From Nansenia antarctica (Eukaryota; Chordata; Actinopteri; Argentiniformes; Microstomatidae), in assembly GCA_963989245.1 (NCBI GenBank), contig OZ022345.1, positions 37,656,800-37,720,799 on the forward strand: a stretch of DNA of 64,000 nt, read 5' to 3'. Positions within the stretch are counted from its first letter, which is position 1. Each line of letters starts with the position of its first letter. The position numbers and the translations under genes are program-made. Under the pieces are notes generated by a model. That model worked only from the letters and a program-made list of their open reading frames with translations, had not been told where the DNA came from and made no database searches. Shown here piece by piece: positions 9,256 to 19,700 of the stretch.

Positions 9256-9575
9256 AGGTTGCTGTCTGACAAGCAGGACTTTACTGATGGAGTTGACAGC
9301 TCTGCTCTTTTGTCGTTCAAGAAAATCAAAGATGAACTGACAGTGACTGTTAATGGTGACACTATACTGCGTGGCACAAAGATTGTCGTCCCCCACTCTT
9401 TACAAGTCAGAGCAATATCGCTTGCACACGAAGGTCACCAGGGGATAGTCAAGACTAAGAAGCTGATCAGGGAGAAAGTCTGGTTCCCTGGCATTGACAA
9501 GCAAGTGGAGGCAATGATAGCTGTCTGCGTCCCATGTCAGGCTGTTGTGCCCAACCACACACAAGAACCCCTTTG
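9256..9575 (+). pseudogene. Gypsy integrase zinc-binding domain, inverted
   Basis: The frame contains SLAHEGHQGIVKTKKLIREK and AMIAVCVPCQAVV, the HHCC zinc-binding domain that precedes the integrase core (two H in HEGHQG, two C in CVPC). It is on the plus strand, whereas every other Gypsy domain is on the minus strand. It breaks off at PNHTQEPL, exactly what should precede CMSELPSS at 8018, so the segment 8146-9575 was inverted as a block. Confidence 0.85.
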
Positions 9576-10300
9576 CATTTTTGGTTGCATCCTGAATTTC
9601 CGCCAGTGTCATCGCCTTGGGTACAGAATTTTCAGTGACAAAGTGTATGTATTCTTCAGCTTGTCTTTCGTTGTCTGACATAACTTGAGAGATGTGTGAT
9701 ACCTGTGCAGGGTGGCGTGACATGTAATCTGCTGGGTTGTCTTTGCCAGCCTTGTAACAGACTGTGTAGTTGTATGGTTGCAGACGCAGGCTCCAGCGCT
9801 CTATGCGAGCAGGTGGCTTGGATTTGGGGTTGTTGAAAATCCATTCCAACGGTTTGTGATCACTTACAAGTGTGAAGGGTGCACCATAGAGGTATATGTG
9901 AAAATGCTCACAGCCCCAGACAATGGCAAGGGCCTCACGTTCCGTCTGTGAATACTTTTGTTCAATGGGGGACAGTGCTCTACTTGCATAGCTTATCACT
10001 CTGGCCGGCTCATTTGGACTGTTTCTTTGTGCCAATACAGCTCCAAGACCAACTGGGCTTGCATCAACAACCAGTTCAGTTAGTTTGTGCGGGTCAAAGT
10101 ATGTCATCACAGCATCACTAGTAAGGCTGCGTTTCATCTCATCAAGAGACCTCTGGTGTTCTTCCGTCCATGTCCAATGAGCAGACTTCCTTGTCAGGTC
10201 TCGCAAGGGTTGAGTTATGGTGGCAAAATCCTTTATGAATCGGGCACTGTAGTTTGCCATGCCAAGGAGACTGCGTATCTCACTTGCATTGGTCGGGGAG
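9576..10300 (-). pseudogene. Gypsy RNase H region
   Basis: The frame runs from MANYSARFIKDFATITQPL through ELVVDASPVGLGAVLAQ (first catalytic Asp of the RNase H fold), YSQTEREALAIVWGCEHF and FTLVSDHKPLEWIF to EIQDATKN, then breaks at the inversion point near 9576. Relative to the RT frame there is a one-base shift near 10305, so RT and RNase H are no longer one frame. Confidence 0.88.
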
Positions 10301-11159
10301 CAGCGTCATGAATCGCCTGAACCTTCTTTGGATCTGGAGAGAAACCCCCATCTGAGAATGTATATCCGAAGAAATCAAGAGTTGTTTGTGCGTATGAGCA
10401 CTTGGCCTTGTTGAGAGTCAGGTTCTTTTCTTTTAGTCGCTGAAAGGTTGCCCTGAGAGCTTGATCATGGGCAGCCCTGGTTACACCAAACACCAAAATA
10501 TCATCACTGAGGTTGATAACTCCTGGAATGCCATCCAGGGCCTGTTGAATGGCGTTTTGGAACACCTCTGCAGCCGACGAGACCCCAAAGCTCAGTCTCT
10601 TGTAACGTCGCAGCCCCATATGAGTGGAGAATGTTGTGATGTATCGTGAGGATGGCTCCAGTTCTAGCTGATATCCACTGTTTAAATCCAGCTTTGAGAA
10701 GAACCTGGCTCCATTGAGTGCCTGTATCACATCATCTACTGTGGGTGTGAGGTGTCTTTCTCTTTCGATGGCACGATTTGGTACCCTCATGTCCACACAT
10801 ATGCGCACAGCTTCCGGGTCTTTTGGCTTTGGAACAGCAACTATCGGAGAAACCCATGGAGTGGGGCCATCAACCTTTTCAATTACATCGAGATCCTCCA
10901 GGCGTTGTAATTCATCTTCAATCCGCTTCCTCACGTGAAACGGCACTCTTCTATGAGGTTGTGTGACAGTAGAAACATCTTTCTTTATGTGCAACTTGAC
11001 TTGGACACCATTCAACTTGCCCATTCCATGGAATAGACCATCGTATTCAGTGAGGAGATCATCCACTGTATTTGCTTCTGTCTGTTTGCAAGCTGATGTG
11101 GGCTGTATGCTGACCGGTTGTCGTGGAGACGTGCGCTGTTCCTGCTGCTGTGGGTATGT
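10301..11159 (-). pseudogene. Gypsy reverse transcriptase
   Basis: Reads as RT from VDDLLTEYDGLFHGMGKL through VIEKVDGPTPWVSPIVAVPK, FFSKLDLNSGYQLELEP, FGVSSAAEVFQNAIQQAL and VINLSDDILVFG, the last holding the paired catalytic Asp of the (F/Y)xDD block in the form SDD. It ends FFGYTFSDGGFSPDPKKV. The upstream part (TYPQQQEQR...) was joined in frame to the protease before the hAT-like element at 11165-12200 inserted. Confidence 0.88.
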
Positions 11160-11164
11160 ATGAA
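11160..11164. repeat. TSD of hAT-like element, left
   Basis: ATGAA here and at 12201-12205 flank the 1036-bp element. Gypsy coding sequence reads through in frame when one copy and the element are removed. Confidence 0.7.
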
Positions 11165-12200
11165 CAGGGCTCTACGCTAACCTTAAAATGTTAGGGGCAC
11201 ACAAAGACATTTAGGAGCACAGTGAAACATTTAATTATAACACATTTTTATTAGTGATTTAGCAATTTTTGCACCAAAATCACACATTGGCCCATGCCTA
11301 CAGCCCTACTAGACGCAGAGTTGATGGCATTGTATTATGGTAACTAGCTGTGTCAAGTTCTCCTGGTTAGCAGCATGTTCATTCATTCATCCATGTCATG
11401 CCTGTCAGCTAGCAGCTAGCAGCCCAGCCAGGCTTTAGGGCTAGGTCTGTCAGCTAGCAGCCCAGCCAGGCCATGCAAAGGTCTGTCTCCATGCTGCCCA
11501 CCTCCCTGCTGCTGGGTCAGGCTACATCAGTCACACACGGTGGCCAGACAACTCCACATCTAGGGGTATTAAACTACCCCACATCCAGATGACCAGTCCC
11601 CAGCCCCATGCTGCCCGGGGTGGTGACATGTGGAGGTGGCCAGCCCAGCACGGTGCCTCTGCGGCGGCTAGCTGTTAGCACACCACCATCCCCGGGGGTC
11701 CCACCTCTCTGCCACACTCAAGTACAACATGTTGCATTTTCATGCCATTAGGCAACTTGCTTCCTAGGGTTTCCTAGGGTTAGAGATGCATTTGGACTTC
11801 TGGAGTACCTCCACTACTTTCAATGGGTTCTGAAGGTCTGAGAGCTTTCTACCCTGGGTAGTTAACCCTGGTTGTAACCTTGGGTTCAAATCTGGAGTGT
11901 GTGGGACCAAATCTGTAGATGTGGTGAGCTAATGAAGCTAATGAAGCTTGAGATGAGAAAAGGGCGCTTGTCTCTTTAAGGCCCAGGAGGGAGTTAGCGA
12001 TTAGCGATGTTAACTTAGCGCCAGTTTAACAGAAGTAACTTCACTTTTAACATGACTTCCCGTGGTCGTAGCGGGCTGGCTGACGGCTTAAAATGTGGCC
12101 ACACGGTTCGCGCAGATATATTTGTGAATTTATTTCTCTAGTCGCACAGATGTATTTTTAGTCGCAAATGCGAGTGAAATGGTCGCACTGTAGAGCCCTG
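11165..12200. mobile_element. hAT-like non-autonomous element with 5-bp TSD
   Basis: Starts CAGGGCTCTA and ends TAGAGCCCTG, a perfect 10-bp terminal inverted repeat, with the 5-bp TSD ATGAA. CAG-starting TIRs suggest hAT. The classical hAT TSD is 8 bp, but lineages with 5-6 bp are described. It interrupts the Gypsy between protease and RT. No transposase is readable, and the interior is AT-rich at the left and GC-rich in the middle. Confidence 0.75.
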
Positions 12201-12205
12201 ATGAA

Positions 12206-12972
12206 GGGCATTGGCAATTTTGATTAATCCCAATTGACTCGCAGTGTCATATCCAAGTAAACTGCCATTATTTCCTTGTAGCACATGGAATGTTGTAGTT
12301 GTGAACTGTGATTTGGACTCTACCAGGGAGGTGAATTTTCCAAGGGCAGGTAGTGGCTTGCGAGAGCCATAGGGAAATATGGGAACAGTACATTTGGTGA
12401 GTGGCGGCTTATACACCAGTCTCTGATAAGTTGTCTCATCAATGATATTTACAGTTGCCCCTGTATCCAGCATCACATTTATTTTGCAGTTACCAACTTT
12501 TATGTTTGCATGTGGGAGGTTTGTTTTTGCTTGAGAAAGTGTGTACAGATACTCCTCAGAAGATTCAGTGTTTGCATTAGGCCTACTTGTTGAGTTATGT
12601 GTGATTTCCCTATCACTGGTGTGCATATAATGCACTTCATGTCGATTTCTGGCGCCCCCTTGTGGTCGTTTGGAACGGCAGCATTTAGCGAAATGTCCTT
12701 GTTTTCCGCATGCATTGCATGTTTTCCCCCTCGCTGGGCACGGCGTTTCCTCACGATGTGGAAAAGTGCCAGAGCAATTATAGCATCTTTTCTTTATCTC
12801 TCCCCTCCCCATATCAATAGCCAAAACATCCTCTCTTGGGTTTCCTTGAACTGAACTATGTTGTGTTTGCTCCATCCCTGATGCTTGAGTCTCAGCAAGT
12901 GCCATGGTTCTACCTAGTGAGAGGAGCTCGGTCAGTGTCATCTCTGATTTCTGTAGTGCTTGACGTCGCAGC
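12206..12972 (-). pseudogene. Gypsy gag end (zinc knuckles) and protease
   Basis: The frame reads on from the gag half at 13462-13889. It contains two cysteine-rich knuckles (CYNCSGTFPHREETPCP and CNACGKQGHFAKCC), nucleic-acid binding motifs of Gag. The retroviral-type aspartic protease follows (INVMLDTGATVNIIDE, with the DTG active site) and then LLGYDTASQLGLIKIANAL, where the hAT-like element interrupts. Confidence 0.88.
12965..12972. repeat. TSD of hAT element in gag, left
   Basis: GTCGCAGC is repeated at 13454-13461, an 8-bp duplication. Confidence 0.88.
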
Positions 12973-13453
12973 TAGGGATGCTCCGATTTATCGGCCACCG
13001 ATTTAAATCGGCCGATTTCACTCCAAATGACTCGATCGGTGATCGGCAAAAATGGCCAATCGCAAAAACCGAATATTTTTTTTATTTTTATTTTTTCCTT
13101 TTCCTGGGGATGACAGATAACTGAACAGAAAACATAGGAGGACGTAACAGTATGTAAACCATGAAGGCCACGTTTATGATGTCTTTTATACAGCCATATC
13201 GACTGACTTGGGCTTCAGGCCCTAACTGGGTGATAGGCCAGACCTTTACTATGCCATAAAAATGGGTCTGCGTTTGCTTGGTGCCTAATGGATCAAAACT
13301 TTTGTTTAAAAAGCTAAAAATATGTAGGCTATCCAGTCAGTAGGCCTACAGTTATGTATTTTTTTTTAAAAATCGGTATCGGTATCGGTTGATCTTGAGG
13401 AAAAAAATCGGTGATCGGTATCGGCCCCAAAAATCCAGATCGGAGCATCCCTA
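12973..13453. mobile_element. hAT MITE (481 bp) in Gypsy gag
   Basis: Starts TAGGGATGCTCCGAT and ends with the exact inverse ATCGGAGCATCCCTA. The 8-bp TSD GTCGCAGC is typical of hAT. Subterminal motifs based on ATCGG are repeated near both ends. No transposase is present. This TIR is common in vertebrate genomes. Confidence 0.88.
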
Positions 13454-13461
13454 GTCGCAGC

Positions 13462-13889
13462 TTATTAGATGTGCACGTTTGGATAATCATCGTCTTGATC
13501 TCTCTGTCAATATAAGAAAATTCACAGGTTGCTGCTAACTGCCGCAGCCTGGTGTGATAGGAGTCAAGACTTTCTCCAGCCAATTGTTTAGCTTGTCTGA
13601 ATATGTAGGTCTCGTATGTGACATTGAGTTTAGGGGAAAAATACTCACTCAGTTTCTGTTTTGCTTTGTTATAGTCCTTTGCATCCCCTGTGTCAGATAG
13701 TGTATCAAAAATATCCTGTACACGTTCTCCTGCATAATGTAGGAGCATTGCACGTCGTCTTGTGTCATCCTTGACATCCAAAGCAATGATGAAGTTTTCA
13801 AAACGCTGTAGCCACTTTTTCCACCGGATAGATGAGCTTTGGTCATCACTCGTATCAAAGGCAGGGAATGATGGTAATGCAGCAGCCAT
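13462..13889 (-). pseudogene. Gypsy gag, N-terminal part
   Basis: Starts MAAALPSFPAFDTSDD about 38 bp inside the 5' LTR and carries the helical Gag block (IRWKKWLQRFENF, then DTLSDTGDAKDYNKAKQKL and FRQAKQLAGESLDSYHTRLR). It is interrupted by the hAT MITE at 12973-13453. Confidence 0.85.
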
Positions 13890-13904
13890 GTTTATAAAAA
13901 ATTT

Positions 13905-13926
13905 AACTTTTAATCCTCGTCGCCAG
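13905..13926 (-). promoter_or_regulatory. Probable primer-binding site
   Basis: Directly inside the 5' LTR the minus strand reads CTGGCGACGAGGATTAAAAG. TGGCGACGAGGAT-type sequences occupy this position in many fish Gypsy elements. The priming tRNA was not determined. Confidence 0.6.
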
Positions 13927-14144
13927 TGTAAAGTTTTGAAATAACTCATCCAATTCCTGCTATCATGGCTAAATTAGCATCACAACTAAACAACTCGCGC
14001 TGCTTCTCTCTAGTCTATATCATAACAAGTGTGTCTTGCTCTAGAGGAGTAAAACATATAGCGCCCTCTGTAGGTCGGAACTAAACATTATCAACTCAGT
14101 GAATAGAATGAACATAATGTCGACTGTGAACCATAGACATTACA
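13927..14144 (-). repeat. Gypsy 5' LTR (218 bp, internally deleted)
   Basis: Same ends as the 3' LTR (TGTAATG...CTTTACA). It lacks a 53-bp segment present in the 3' LTR; the deletion ends share CAA. It also has 5 extra bases near 14012. The right flank is the second TACCT (14145-14149). Confidence 0.9.
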
Positions 14145-14161
14145 TACCTGATAGTCCTTTA

Positions 14162-14377
14162 TCAATTAAAATAGCTTCCTATATCTAAAGAAGAAAGTTC
14201 ACCTTGTGCCAGTGAAGCATGCAACTTCACACTTTGTGTGGGGTGCTCTGTCATCGCATGCCTGTCCAATTGATCAAGCCTATATTGCTGGCTGCCTGTC
14301 TCTATAAATGGCCGATTGGCTCCTGCTTTTCCTCCCTTTGGGGCCTGTTTATGTTGCCGACATAAGCGGCAAATCAT
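14162..14377 (-). pseudogene. Zinc-finger fragment (hAT/C17orf113-like)
   Basis: The frame begins MICRLCRQHKQAPKGGK and continues FIETGSQQYRLDQLDRHAMT and EHPTQ. The CxxC and HxxxxxH spacing fits the atypical zinc finger at the N-terminus of hAT-derived proteins such as the C17orf113/ZNF862 type; this is my recollection of the family. It stops after about 70 residues, right where the Gypsy is inserted. Treated as a fragment. Confidence 0.5.
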
Positions 14378-14822
14378 TCCTGTAAGGAATTGGCATTATT
14401 GGTCATTAGGGTGCATCAAAATGCAATGCAAAAAAAAAAAGTCAAAATATCAACTTGTTCATTGTTGCATTTTGTTCTAGTGCACATACAAATGACTTTT
14501 TGGGAAAATTCATTGAGATTTAGAGGTGTAACGCAGTATGTGAAATTTTGAAATGTTTGTGTTCTTTCAGAACTCCAATTTCTTGACAACATGACGAGTC
14601 AATTTCTAAAGATACAACTAGTTTTTGAGAACAAGTTTTTGAAAAGAGTGAAAAATATTTATTAAGAACAAAGGTTTTGAGAACAACATTTACATTTTCA
14701 TTGAACATCATTGAAAAACATTATTGAACATCTTGTTCTAGTCCTAGTCGGTGTTCAGCTTGCGCTTGCAGCACCGAAGGTTTGGGTGTTTAGAGCGGTC
14801 ATGCTCAACTGCCTGCAGCACA
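14378..14822. other. No gene seen
   Basis: Contains an A-run near 14427 and the motif GGGTGCATCAAAATGCAATG, whose inverse ATTTTGATGCACCCTA recurs at 55257-55273. No recognisable coding region. Confidence 0.35.
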
Positions 14823-15727
14823 GTCTCCCGCTTCAACACTGCGTGCGTTTATCGATTCCACCATCTTAGTTCCCCCCCCCCCCCACAGATACGGGTCATG
14901 TTTCTTACCTGCGCTCATGCGATATTCACCAACCTCGACGTTTATGAACTTGTTATGATCGACCTGCTCAACTTCGTTACAAGCAGGGAGAATTGTAGCA
15001 GGTTTACGGTGTAATGTTGTAGCAGGTTTACGGTGTAATGTTGTAGCAGGTTTACGGTGTAATGTTGTAGCAGGTTTACGGTGTAATGTTTCCCCTCAGA
15101 CAGAGTTATAAACGTAATAATCTCGTTAGGTCTCCCGCTTCAACACTGCGTGCGTTTATCGATTCCACCATCTTAGTTTCCCCCCCCCCCCCCACAGATA
15201 CGGGTCATGTTTCTTACCTGCGCTCATGCGATATTCACCAACCTCGACGTTTATGAACTTGTTATGATCGACCTGCTCAACTTCGTTACAAGCAGGGAGA
15301 ATTGTAGCAGGTTTACGGTGTAATGTTGTAGCAGGTTTACGGTGTAATGTTGTAGCAGGTTTACGGTGTAATGTTTCCCCTCAGACAGAGTTCTAAACGT
15401 AATAATCTCGTTAGGTCTCCCGCTTCAACACTGCGTGCGTTTATCGATTCCACCGTCTTAGTCCCCCCCCCCCCCCCCACAGATACGGGTCATGTTTCTT
15501 ACCTGCGCTTATGCGATATTCACCAACCTCGACGTTTATGAACTTGTTATGATCGACCTGCTCAACTTCGTTACAAGCAGGGAGAATTGTAGCAGGTTTA
15601 CGGTGTAATGTTGTAGCAGGTTTACGGTGTAATGTTTCCCCTCAGACAGAGTTATAAACGTAATAATCTCGTTAGGTCTCCCGCTTCAACACTGCGTGCG
15701 TTTATCGATTCCACCGTCTTAGTCCCC
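14823..15727. repeat. Repeat-within-repeat array: about 300-bp units with nested 24-bp repeats
   Basis: Unit starts (GTCTCCCGCTTCAACACTGC) fall at 14823, 15130, 15415 and 15676, the last truncated. Unit lengths shrink (307, 285, 261) because each contains one fewer 24-bp repeat (TGTAGCAGGTTTACGGTG...): four, then three, then two. A C-run of 12-15 bases also varies. On the minus strand each unit keeps an open stretch ending in GCAG followed by GTAAGA, a donor-like site, so the unit may derive from a gene exon. Confidence 0.88.
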
Positions 15728-15900
15728 CAGGTAGAATAATGGCGTGATCTTCAGCGTAGTTGTTGATGAATTTCACGACTGCATCGATGTCATCTTTTGT
15801 GTGAAAGTTTTTGTTTTTTCGACATGTCTTTCTCTCGCGTGGCAGAGCACCGTGCTCCTGGTACCATTGGGAAATGGTATCGAGAGTTCGGCTGCTTATC
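15702..15900 (-). CDS. Downstream exon of transposon-like gene (acceptor exon)
   Basis: After a good splice acceptor (TTTTTTCTGCTCAG at 15901-15914) the minus strand codes ISSRTLDTISQWYQEHGALP and then DIDAVVKFINNYAEDHAIIL. This continues in frame from the 220-codon exon ending CRDTYCFVLG at 17252. It matches the middle of a widespread fish/invertebrate protein family that, as I recall it, has FLFVHS...VKFILNYAEDNAI followed by a DUF7869-type catalytic-like half. That second half is missing: coding ends in the truncated repeat unit near 15724. There is one copy of this exon against five copies of the upstream exon. Confidence 0.6.
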
Positions 15901-15917
15901 CTGAGCAGAAAAAACAA

Positions 15918-17223
15918 CAGAACGTATAAATAATAGACTAATAGCTATAGATAATGTCTGCTAGCTAGCATGGCTAACGCCACGATACATACTAGGTCAT
16001 TTTAACTACTAACAGTAACAGAACGTATAAATAACAGCACAGTAGAAATAGCTGATGTCTGCTAGCTAGCATGGCTAACGCCACGATACATACTAGGTCA
16101 TTACTACTAACAGTAACAGAACGTATAAATAACAGCACAGTAGAAATAGCTGATGTCTGCTAGCTAGCATGGCTAACGCCACGATACATACTAGGTCATT
16201 TTAACTACTAACAGTAACAGAACGTATAAATAACAGCACAGTAGAAATAGCTGATGTCTGCTAGCTAGCATGGCTAACGCCACGATACATACTAGGTCAT
16301 TACTACTAACAGTAACAGAACGTATAAATAACAGCACAGTAGAAATAGCTGATGTCTGCTAGCTAGCATGGCTAACGCCACGATACATACTAGGTCATTT
16401 TAACTACTAACAGTAACAGAACGTATAAATAACACACAGTAGAAATAGCTGATGTCTGCTAGCTAGCATGGCTAACGCCACGATACATACTAGGTCATTT
16501 TAACTACTAACAGTAACAGAACGTATAAATAACAGCACAGTAGAAATAGCTGATGTCTGCTAGCTAGCATGGCTAACGCCACGATACATACTAGGTCATT
16601 TTAACTACTAACAGTAACAGAACGTATAAATAACAGCACAGTAGAAATAGCTGATGTCTGCTAGCTAGCATGGCTAACGCCACGATACATACTAGGTCAT
16701 TTTAACTACTAACAGTAACAGAACGTATAAATAACAGCACAGTAGAAATAGCTGATGTCTGCTAGCTAGCATGGCTAACGCCACGATACATACTAGGTCA
16801 TTTTAACTACTAACAGTAACAGAACGTATAAATAACAGCACAGTAGAAATAGCTGATGTCTGCTAGCTAGCATGGCTAACGCCACGATACATACTAGGTC
16901 ATTTTAACTACTAACAGTAACAGAACGTATAAATAACAGCACAGTAGAAATAGCTGATGTCTGCTAGCTAGCATGGCTAACGCCACGATACATACTAGGT
17001 CATTTTAACTACTAACAGTAACAGAACGTATAAATAACAGCACAGTAGAAATAGCTGATGTCTGCTAGCTAGCATGGCTAACGCCACGATACATACTAGG
17101 TCATTTTAACTACTAACAGTAACAGAACGTATAAATAACAGCACAGTAGAAATAGCTGATGTCTGCTAGCTAGCATGGCTAACGCCACGATACATACTAG
17201 GTCATTTTAACTACTAACAGTAA
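15918..17223. repeat. 101-bp minisatellite in intron, 13 units
   Basis: CAGAACGTATA recurs at 15918, 16019, 16117, 16218, 16316, 16417, 16517, then every 101 bp to 17224. Two units are 98 bp and one 100 bp because of small deletions. Each unit contains TGCTAGCTAGCATGGCTAAC, a partly palindromic core. It fills the intron between the 220-codon exon and the acceptor exon. The downstream blocks keep only one or two units. Confidence 0.92.
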
Positions 17224-17251
17224 CAGAACGTATACATTTTAAAGAGCTTAC

Positions 17252-17910
17252 CCCAATACGAAGCAGTAGGTGTCACGGCAGACGTTCGTCCCCTGAATGG
17301 AGTATGATACCCTGGATAACTTGCGTTTTTTAGGCAGTTTTTTGAGACCTTGAGTCATAACGGAACGATTCATAGACGTCAAGACAGCACCCATAACCAG
17401 CAAGTCTTTGTTCTCTGCATCCAAAGATGCTGTATTCAACCGCGTCTCGTAGATCAGTTCAGAAGACAGTCTTTTGCTGCAAGAGATTCTCGGTCGAGCA
17501 TTGTCTGTGCGTCTACGCTGGCATTTGCACTCAAATCGTTTGATTTTGTCCAATTCGGAGTCTTGCTCGGTAAACTCATTTTCAACATTCTCGTCAGACC
17601 AATCTTCGGCGAGATCAGCTATCTCAGATCGTGGTTGAAGCGAGTCTTCTTCTTCGCTATCGGAATCCGAGGAGGACAGAGGATCTGAATTGCCTCCGTG
17701 CATGTAGTCAGCAATGAACGAGGTCATCAATTCTCCATTGTCGATCCTTGTACCGGCAGCAGAAATTCTGTTGATCTCATCGGCGAGCATTTGCGATTCC
17801 ATCTTGCAGTCAAACACAATGCAGCACAATACAGTAAACAGACCAACATGTGGCTTTTTATCCCTCCCCCTCGCCCAGCTATTGGCTACGTCGATTGAGC
17901 TCACAGCCAT
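17252..17910 (-). CDS. First exon of transposon-like gene, block S1
   Basis: Codes 220 residues ending at a splice donor (TATTGGG then GTAAGC). It starts MAVSSIDVANSWARGRDKKP; a second Met (MESQMLADEINRI) may be the true start. The N-half is acidic and serine-rich (DPLSSSDSDSEEEDS). The C-half (FECKCQRRRTDNARPRISCS, MGAVLTSMNRSVMTQGLKKL, then a CRDTYCFVLG end) matches the N-terminal region of a transposon-like family whose later part carries a DUF7869-type domain, as recalled. The next exon is at 15702-15900. S1 carries diagnostic bases C17443, G17656 and A18102, shared with block S2 and different in the L blocks. Confidence 0.6.
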
Positions 17911-18064
17911 TCACACCGATTGTTGTTGTTAGCTGGGCTCACGTTCCCGCCCCCAAGTTCTCAGAAGCATTCAGGCGAAAAATAAGCTTATTTTGTTGAT
18001 TAAGTACACGTATTTAACTATCGTAAAACTGCTCGAAAAAATAACGAGTGGGTAGTTCAAAACC

Positions 18065-18400
18065 TTAACTTGTGTCTGGTGACAAAAAAACGAAATCAGA
18101 TATTTTCGAATAAAAATCGTTGAACGCAAAATTGAAGCCTTTGCAGTTTGCGCCCACTTCGCTTTGAAATTGGTACATACTGAACTTCGAGGATAACTTT
18201 TCTTCCCGTAGGCAGTATGGTAGTTTACCACAAGCAATAATCTCTGCTTCCCAATCCTCCTCTTCTTCAACAGGCTGGTTCTGAGGCCTATTCTCCTCCC
18301 TCTCTTCATCTTCAGTTTCCAAGTTATCATCTACGACTTCACCATGACAGAGCCAGTAGTATTTGTGGTCTTCCCATTCTCTCCTCAGTTTAGGCCACAT
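18065..18400 (-). CDS. Acidic ORF MWPKL, 111 codons, block S1
   Basis: Starts MWPKLRREWEDHKYYWLCHG, continues with a Glu-rich stretch, then AEIIACGKLPYCLREEKL. In the short blocks it reads on to 111 codons. In the long blocks it is cut to 74 codons because the 5.68-kb insertion enters after codon 68. I do not recognise the family. It lies about 150 bp upstream of the 220-codon exon on the same strand and could be another exon of the same transposon-like gene. Confidence 0.4.
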   Translation of the reverse strand: MWPKLRREWEDHKYYWLCHGEVVDDNLETEDEEREENRPQNQPVEEEEDWEAEIIACGKLPYCLREEKLSSKFSMYQFQSEVGANCKGFNFAFNDFYSKISDFVFLSPDTS

Positions 18401-18481
18401 GGTTTAGCACAGCAGTTTGGCTAAGATTTCCCCTTTGAAAAAACGCGCACACACGTTTTTCTTCATTTGGATGCAATATCA

Positions 18482-18670
<189 letters not shown>

Positions 18671-19037
18671 TCATTGGTACATACCAGGGGGGTATTCCAC
18701 GAAGCTCGATAAAGTTCTAAGCCTCGATAAAGTTCTAAGCCTCGAAAATGTTAGCTTGCGTTCGGTGCCATCAAATCATACATACTAGGTCATTTTAACT
18801 ACTAACAGTAACAGAACGTATAAATAACAGCACAGTAGAAATAGCTGATGTCTGCTAGCTAGCATGGCTAACGCCACGATACATACTAGGTCATTTTAAC
18901 TACTAACAGTAACAGAACGTATAAATAACAGCACAGTAGAAATAGCTGATGTCTGCTAGCTAGCATGGCTAACGCCACGATACATACTAGGTCATTTTAA
19001 CTACTAACAGTAACAGAACGTATACATTTTAAAGAGC

Positions 19038-19700
19038 TTACCCCAATACGAAGCAGTAGGTGTCACGGCAGACGTTCGTCCCCTGAATGGAGTATGATAC
19101 CCTGGATAACTTGCGTTTTTTAGGCAGTTTTTTGAGACCTTGAGTCATAACGGAACGATTCATAGACGTCAAGACAGCACCCATAACCAGCAAGTCTTTG
19201 TTCTCTGCATCCAAAGATGCTGTATTCAACCGTGTCTCGTAGATCAGTTCAGAAGACAGTCTTTTGCTGCAAGAGATTCTCGGTCGAGCATTGTCTGTGC
19301 GTCTACGCTGGCATTTGCACTCAAATCGTTTGATTTTGTCCAATTCGGAGTCTTGCTCGGTAAACTCATTTTCAACATTCTCGTCAGACCAATCTTCGGC
19401 GAGATCAGCTATCTCAGATCGTGGTTGAAGCGAGTCTTCTTCTTCACTATCGGAATCCGAGGAGGACAGAGGATCTGAATTGCCTCCGTGCATGTAGTCA
19501 GCAATGAACGAGGTCATCAATTCTCCATTGTCGATCCTTGTACCGGCAGCAGAAATTCTGTTGATCTCATCGGCGAGCATTTGCGATTCCATCTTGCAGT
19601 CAAACACAATGCAGCACAATACAGTAAACAGACCAACATGTGGCTTTTTATCCCTCCCCCTCGCCCAGCTATTGGCTACGTCGATTGAGCTCACAGCCAT
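19038..19700 (-). CDS. First exon of transposon-like gene, block L1
   Basis: Same 220-codon exon as at 17252, with the same donor. The + strand differs at two positions that are silent on the coding strand. It has no acceptor exon of its own before the next block. Confidence 0.55.
   Translation of the reverse strand: MAVSSIDVANSWARGRDKKPHVGLFTVLCCIVFDCKMESQMLADEINRISAAGTRIDNGELMTSFIADYMHGGNSDPLSSSDSDSEEEDSLQPRSEIADLAEDWSDENVENEFTEQDSELDKIKRFECKCQRRRTDNARPRISCSKRLSSELIYETRLNTASLDAENKDLLVMGAVLTSMNRSVMTQGLKKLPKKRKLSRVSYSIQGTNVCRDTYCFVLG

Larger units (their letters stand above)
3048..14144 (-). mobile_element. Gypsy LTR retrotransposon, broken by nested insertions
   Basis: A complete but dead element on the minus strand, bounded by LTRs and a 5-bp TSD (TACCT). 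From 5' to 3' it shows a primer-binding region, gag with zinc knuckles, aspartic protease, reverse transcriptase, RNase H, integrase zinc-binding domain, integrase core, integrase C-terminus and a polypurine tract. Later events include two hAT insertions (12973-13453 and 11165-12200), a 3.6-kb insertion in integrase (3994-7622), an inversion of the integrase zinc-binding part, a cdk2ap2 retrocopy inside that inverted part, a minisatellite, and a frameshift between RT and RNase H. The protein resembles those often annotated as K02A2.6-like. It inserted next to a zinc-finger fragment (14162-14377). Confidence 0.9.

Noticed and set aside
15918..17223. Direct repeats of regular spacing suggesting a CRISPR array
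   Set aside because: The whole 101-bp unit repeats, with no unique spacers, and the context is a eukaryotic genome.
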